A stretch of DNA of 6,904 nucleotides, taken from an uncultured Bacteroidota bacterium (GTDB lineage Bacteria > Bacteroidota > Bacteroidia > NS11-12g > UBA955). Both the position numbers and the translations under genes were made by a program. Each line of letters starts with the position of its first letter. Positions within the stretch are counted from its first letter, which is position 1. Shown here one piece after another: positions 5,341 through 6,904 of this stretch. The notes under the pieces are model-generated. The model worked only from the letters and a program-made list of their open reading frames with translations. It did not search any database and had not been told where the DNA came from. Location of the stretch: the NCBI GenBank assembly GCA_903953615.1, contig CAJBKH010000284.1, positions 1-6,904 of the forward strand. The letters are read 5' to 3'.

Positions 5341-5400
5341 GGTTCTATTTAATGCAACAATTTAGAAAAAGAAAAGATTGTTTAAGCAAACATTAGAACC
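5341..5400. other. Imperfect 60-nt inverted repeat between the S41 protease and metallophosphoesterase genes
   Basis: GGTTCT (5341-5346) pairs with AGAACC (5395-5400). Inside it AATG (5351-5354) pairs with CATT (5391-5394), and further in AACAAT (5356-5361) pairs with ATTGTT (5377-5382), with bulges between the blocks. On the minus strand the inner small hairpin TGTTT-GCTT-AAACA (5379-5392) is followed by a T-rich stretch, so it may end or attenuate transcription after the protease gene. The stem is AT-rich and bulged, so its stability is doubtful. Confidence 0.35.
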
Positions 5401-5422
5401 ACCCAAGGCCATTTTTATTTTA

Positions 5423-6904
5423 TTAATAGTCAAAACTACTTCCTTTTTGTTTGCCAATGTTTAAAAGGGCGTTGTATTTCTTTAAAACCTCCAAACTTTT
5501 CGAGAAAATACCCTCTTCCATATTGATCACCATCGAATTTCCAACTTCGCCAAAAATTCGATTGGCAATGGCAGATTTCAAATGCTTTCTGATAACAGCC
5601 GCTGTTTTTGCCGAATATTCTAACTTTTTTAAATAGGGTAAAGTCTTGGCCAAACGAATCAGGTTCTTAATATTGGTTTCAGAAACACGGTAACTCTCAT
5701 CAAAAATGCGAATCGATTTAAAATTTTGTTTTACAAAACCAAGTTCCTTGTGCATGGCATCTAATAAATAAACATCAAACACATGGCTGTAAAACAAGCC
5801 TGGTAACAACATTTCTATTTCTGTTGAATCGGCCGTGGTATCGTGTAGGATGATGTCTGGTCGAACCCCACCACCTGCAGTTAATACGCGGCCATTCCTG
5901 GTAAAATACGTTTTAATTAAATTAGAATCCAAAGCTGGTTCTAAAGTGTCATCTAAATTATTGCGGGTATAAATCTCGTTTCTATAGGTTGTAATATTAC
6001 CCGTATAAGGTTTTTGTATACTGCGGCCACTTGGGGTATAGTATCTTGCAATTGTTAAACGCAAGGTAGAACCATCCATTAAGCGGTAAGGTTCTTGCAC
6101 CAGCCCTTTGCCAAACGAGCGATTGCCGAGTACCACTGCCCTATCATTGTCTTGTAAAGCCCCGGCTAAGATTTCGCTGGCCGAAGCGGTATTGTGGTTA
6201 ATTAGTAAAATGAGTTTACCAGTTTTAAAACTGCCATTGCCATTGGCGCGGTATTCTGTTCTGTTTCTATGCAGCCCTTTGGTAAAGGCTATTAAATCAT
6301 CCTTCTCTAAAAACTCATTCGCAATGCTAGTAGCCTCGCTTAATAAACCACCACCGTTGTTGCGCAAGTCGAGGATTAAATCTTTCATGCCTTGACTTTG
6401 CAGTGCTTTCAATGCTGTTAAAAACTGTTGGTGCGAACTGCCACTGAAGCGGTCGATTTTAATATAACCGAGCGTGCCATTCACCATGTAATAAATTTCA
6501 GAGCTGTTCATCACAATGGTTTGTCTACCCACCGAAACATTAAACGCCTTTTTACCATTGCGTCTATAAATCGTCAACTCGGCATTGGTATTGGGCTCGC
6601 CTTGCAGGGCTTGAGAAATTTTACTACTGCTTAAACTATCGGTTAATTGTTTCCCATTGGCCTTAATCAAACGGTCGCCCGCTACTATGCCTGCGCGCTC
6701 AGCCGGACCATTAGGCGAAACATTATTAATAAAAATAGTGTCTTTGAAAATAATGTACTCTATACCCAAGCCCTCGTATTTGCCTGACACCTGTCGCGCA
6801 CTCTGTTCCGAAAGCTCAGGTGGAATATAACTGCTGTGTGGATCTAATTGTGCTAATAAATAATCGATGGATTCACTTTCTATGTCTACAGCATGGGTGC
6901 TATC
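5423..6904 (-). CDS. Carboxy-terminal-processing protease, peptidase family S41 with PDZ domain (5' end outside window)
   Basis: A secreted or periplasmic serine protease of the CtpA/Prc type that trims or degrades envelope proteins. The frame is open to the right edge, giving 493 residues; a GTG at 6790 is internal, because the residues before it (LDPHSSYIPPELSEQ) are the typical N-terminal motif of this family. In visible numbering: N-terminal helical part 1-45, PDZ domain about 47-128 (ending QTI), S41 domain about 145-302 with KIDRFSG and LILDLRNNGGG, then GGGVRPD near 345-350 and a helical tail of about 140 residues. The catalytic residues are Ser241 (in TASASEI) and Lys266 with Gln270 (in FGKGLVQ). 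The 25-residue Ser-Lys spacing equals that of E. coli Prc (430/455). Signal peptide not visible. Intact within the window. Confidence 0.93.
   Translation of the reverse strand, partial: DSTHAVDIESESIDYLLAQLDPHSSYIPPELSEQSARQVSGKYEGLGIEYIIFKDTIFINNVSPNGPAERAGIVAGDRLIKANGKQLTDSLSSSKISQALQGEPNTNAELTIYRRNGKKAFNVSVGRQTIVMNSSEIYYMVNGTLGYIKIDRFSGSSHQQFLTALKALQSQGMKDLILDLRNNGGGLLSEATSIANEFLEKDDLIAFTKGLHRNRTEYRANGNGSFKTGKLILLINHNTASASEILAGALQDNDRAVVLGNRSFGKGLVQEPYRLMDGSTLRLTIARYYTPSGRSIQKPYTGNITTYRNEIYTRNNLDDTLEPALDSNLIKTYFTRNGRVLTAGGGVRPDIILHDTTADSTEIEMLLPGLFYSHVFDVYLLDAMHKELGFVKQNFKSIRIFDESYRVSETNIKNLIRLAKTLPYLKKLEYSAKTAAVIRKHLKSAIANRIFGEVGNSMVINMEEGIFSKSLEVLKKYNALLNIGKQKGSSFDY

Noticed and set aside
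5387..5395. TAATGTTTG as a -7 element before the metallophosphoesterase gene
   Set aside because: It has three bases instead of two between TA and TTTG and no TTTG at the right distance upstream.
6788..6790. GTG as start of the S41 protease
   Set aside because: The frame continues to the window edge and encodes the family motif LDPHSSYIPPEL before it.

Overview
The window looks like chromosomal DNA of a member of the Bacteroidota, probably an environmental lineage of the Sphingobacteriia/Chitinophagia/Flavobacteriia type. The evidence is an AT-rich sequence with weak or absent Shine-Dalgarno sites, a TTTG-N19-TATCTTTG promoter of the kind used by the Bacteroidota primary sigma factor, a DUF4270 lipoprotein (a family typical of this phylum) beside a one-domain glycogen-synthase-like protein, and a tRNA gene with encoded CCA. 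All complete genes lie on the minus strand. Only a gene fragment at the left edge is on the plus strand.

Left part (1-520): the last 47 codons of a plus-strand gene that resembles the C-terminus of a PD-(D/E)XK-type endonuclease-like protein, then about 376 bases without a gene. This non-coding stretch is crowded with repeats. Two diverged copies of an 88/115-bp unit lie in tandem, each opening with a REP-like palindrome (ATCCGCC-N3-GGCGGAT). The second copy carries a 27-bp segment that supplies most of a terminator-like hairpin and is absent from the first. A second strong hairpin lies immediately 3' of the tRNA gene.

Middle (521-3747): tRNA-Asp(GTC) with its own promoter, and upstream of it a tight three-gene cluster read right to left: glycogen-synthase-like half protein, DUF4270 lipoprotein, DAHP synthase. 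The gaps are 19 and 25 bp, so these are probably one operon, driven by a promoter just before 3708. The DAHP synthase lacks the N-terminal regulatory domain and has Gln where the family has a metal-binding His.

Right part (3748-6904): a separate minus-strand pair, a carboxy-terminal-processing protease of family S41 (5' end outside the window) followed after 101 bp by a membrane-anchored metallophosphoesterase. An imperfect 60-nt hairpin fills most of the gap between them.

I do not see a complete new defence or mobile system. The points most worth a second look are the repeat tract beside the tRNA (with a near-copy of the tRNA 3' end), the substituted metal ligand in the DAHP synthase, and the degenerate half-sized glycogen synthase that travels with a lipoprotein of unknown function.
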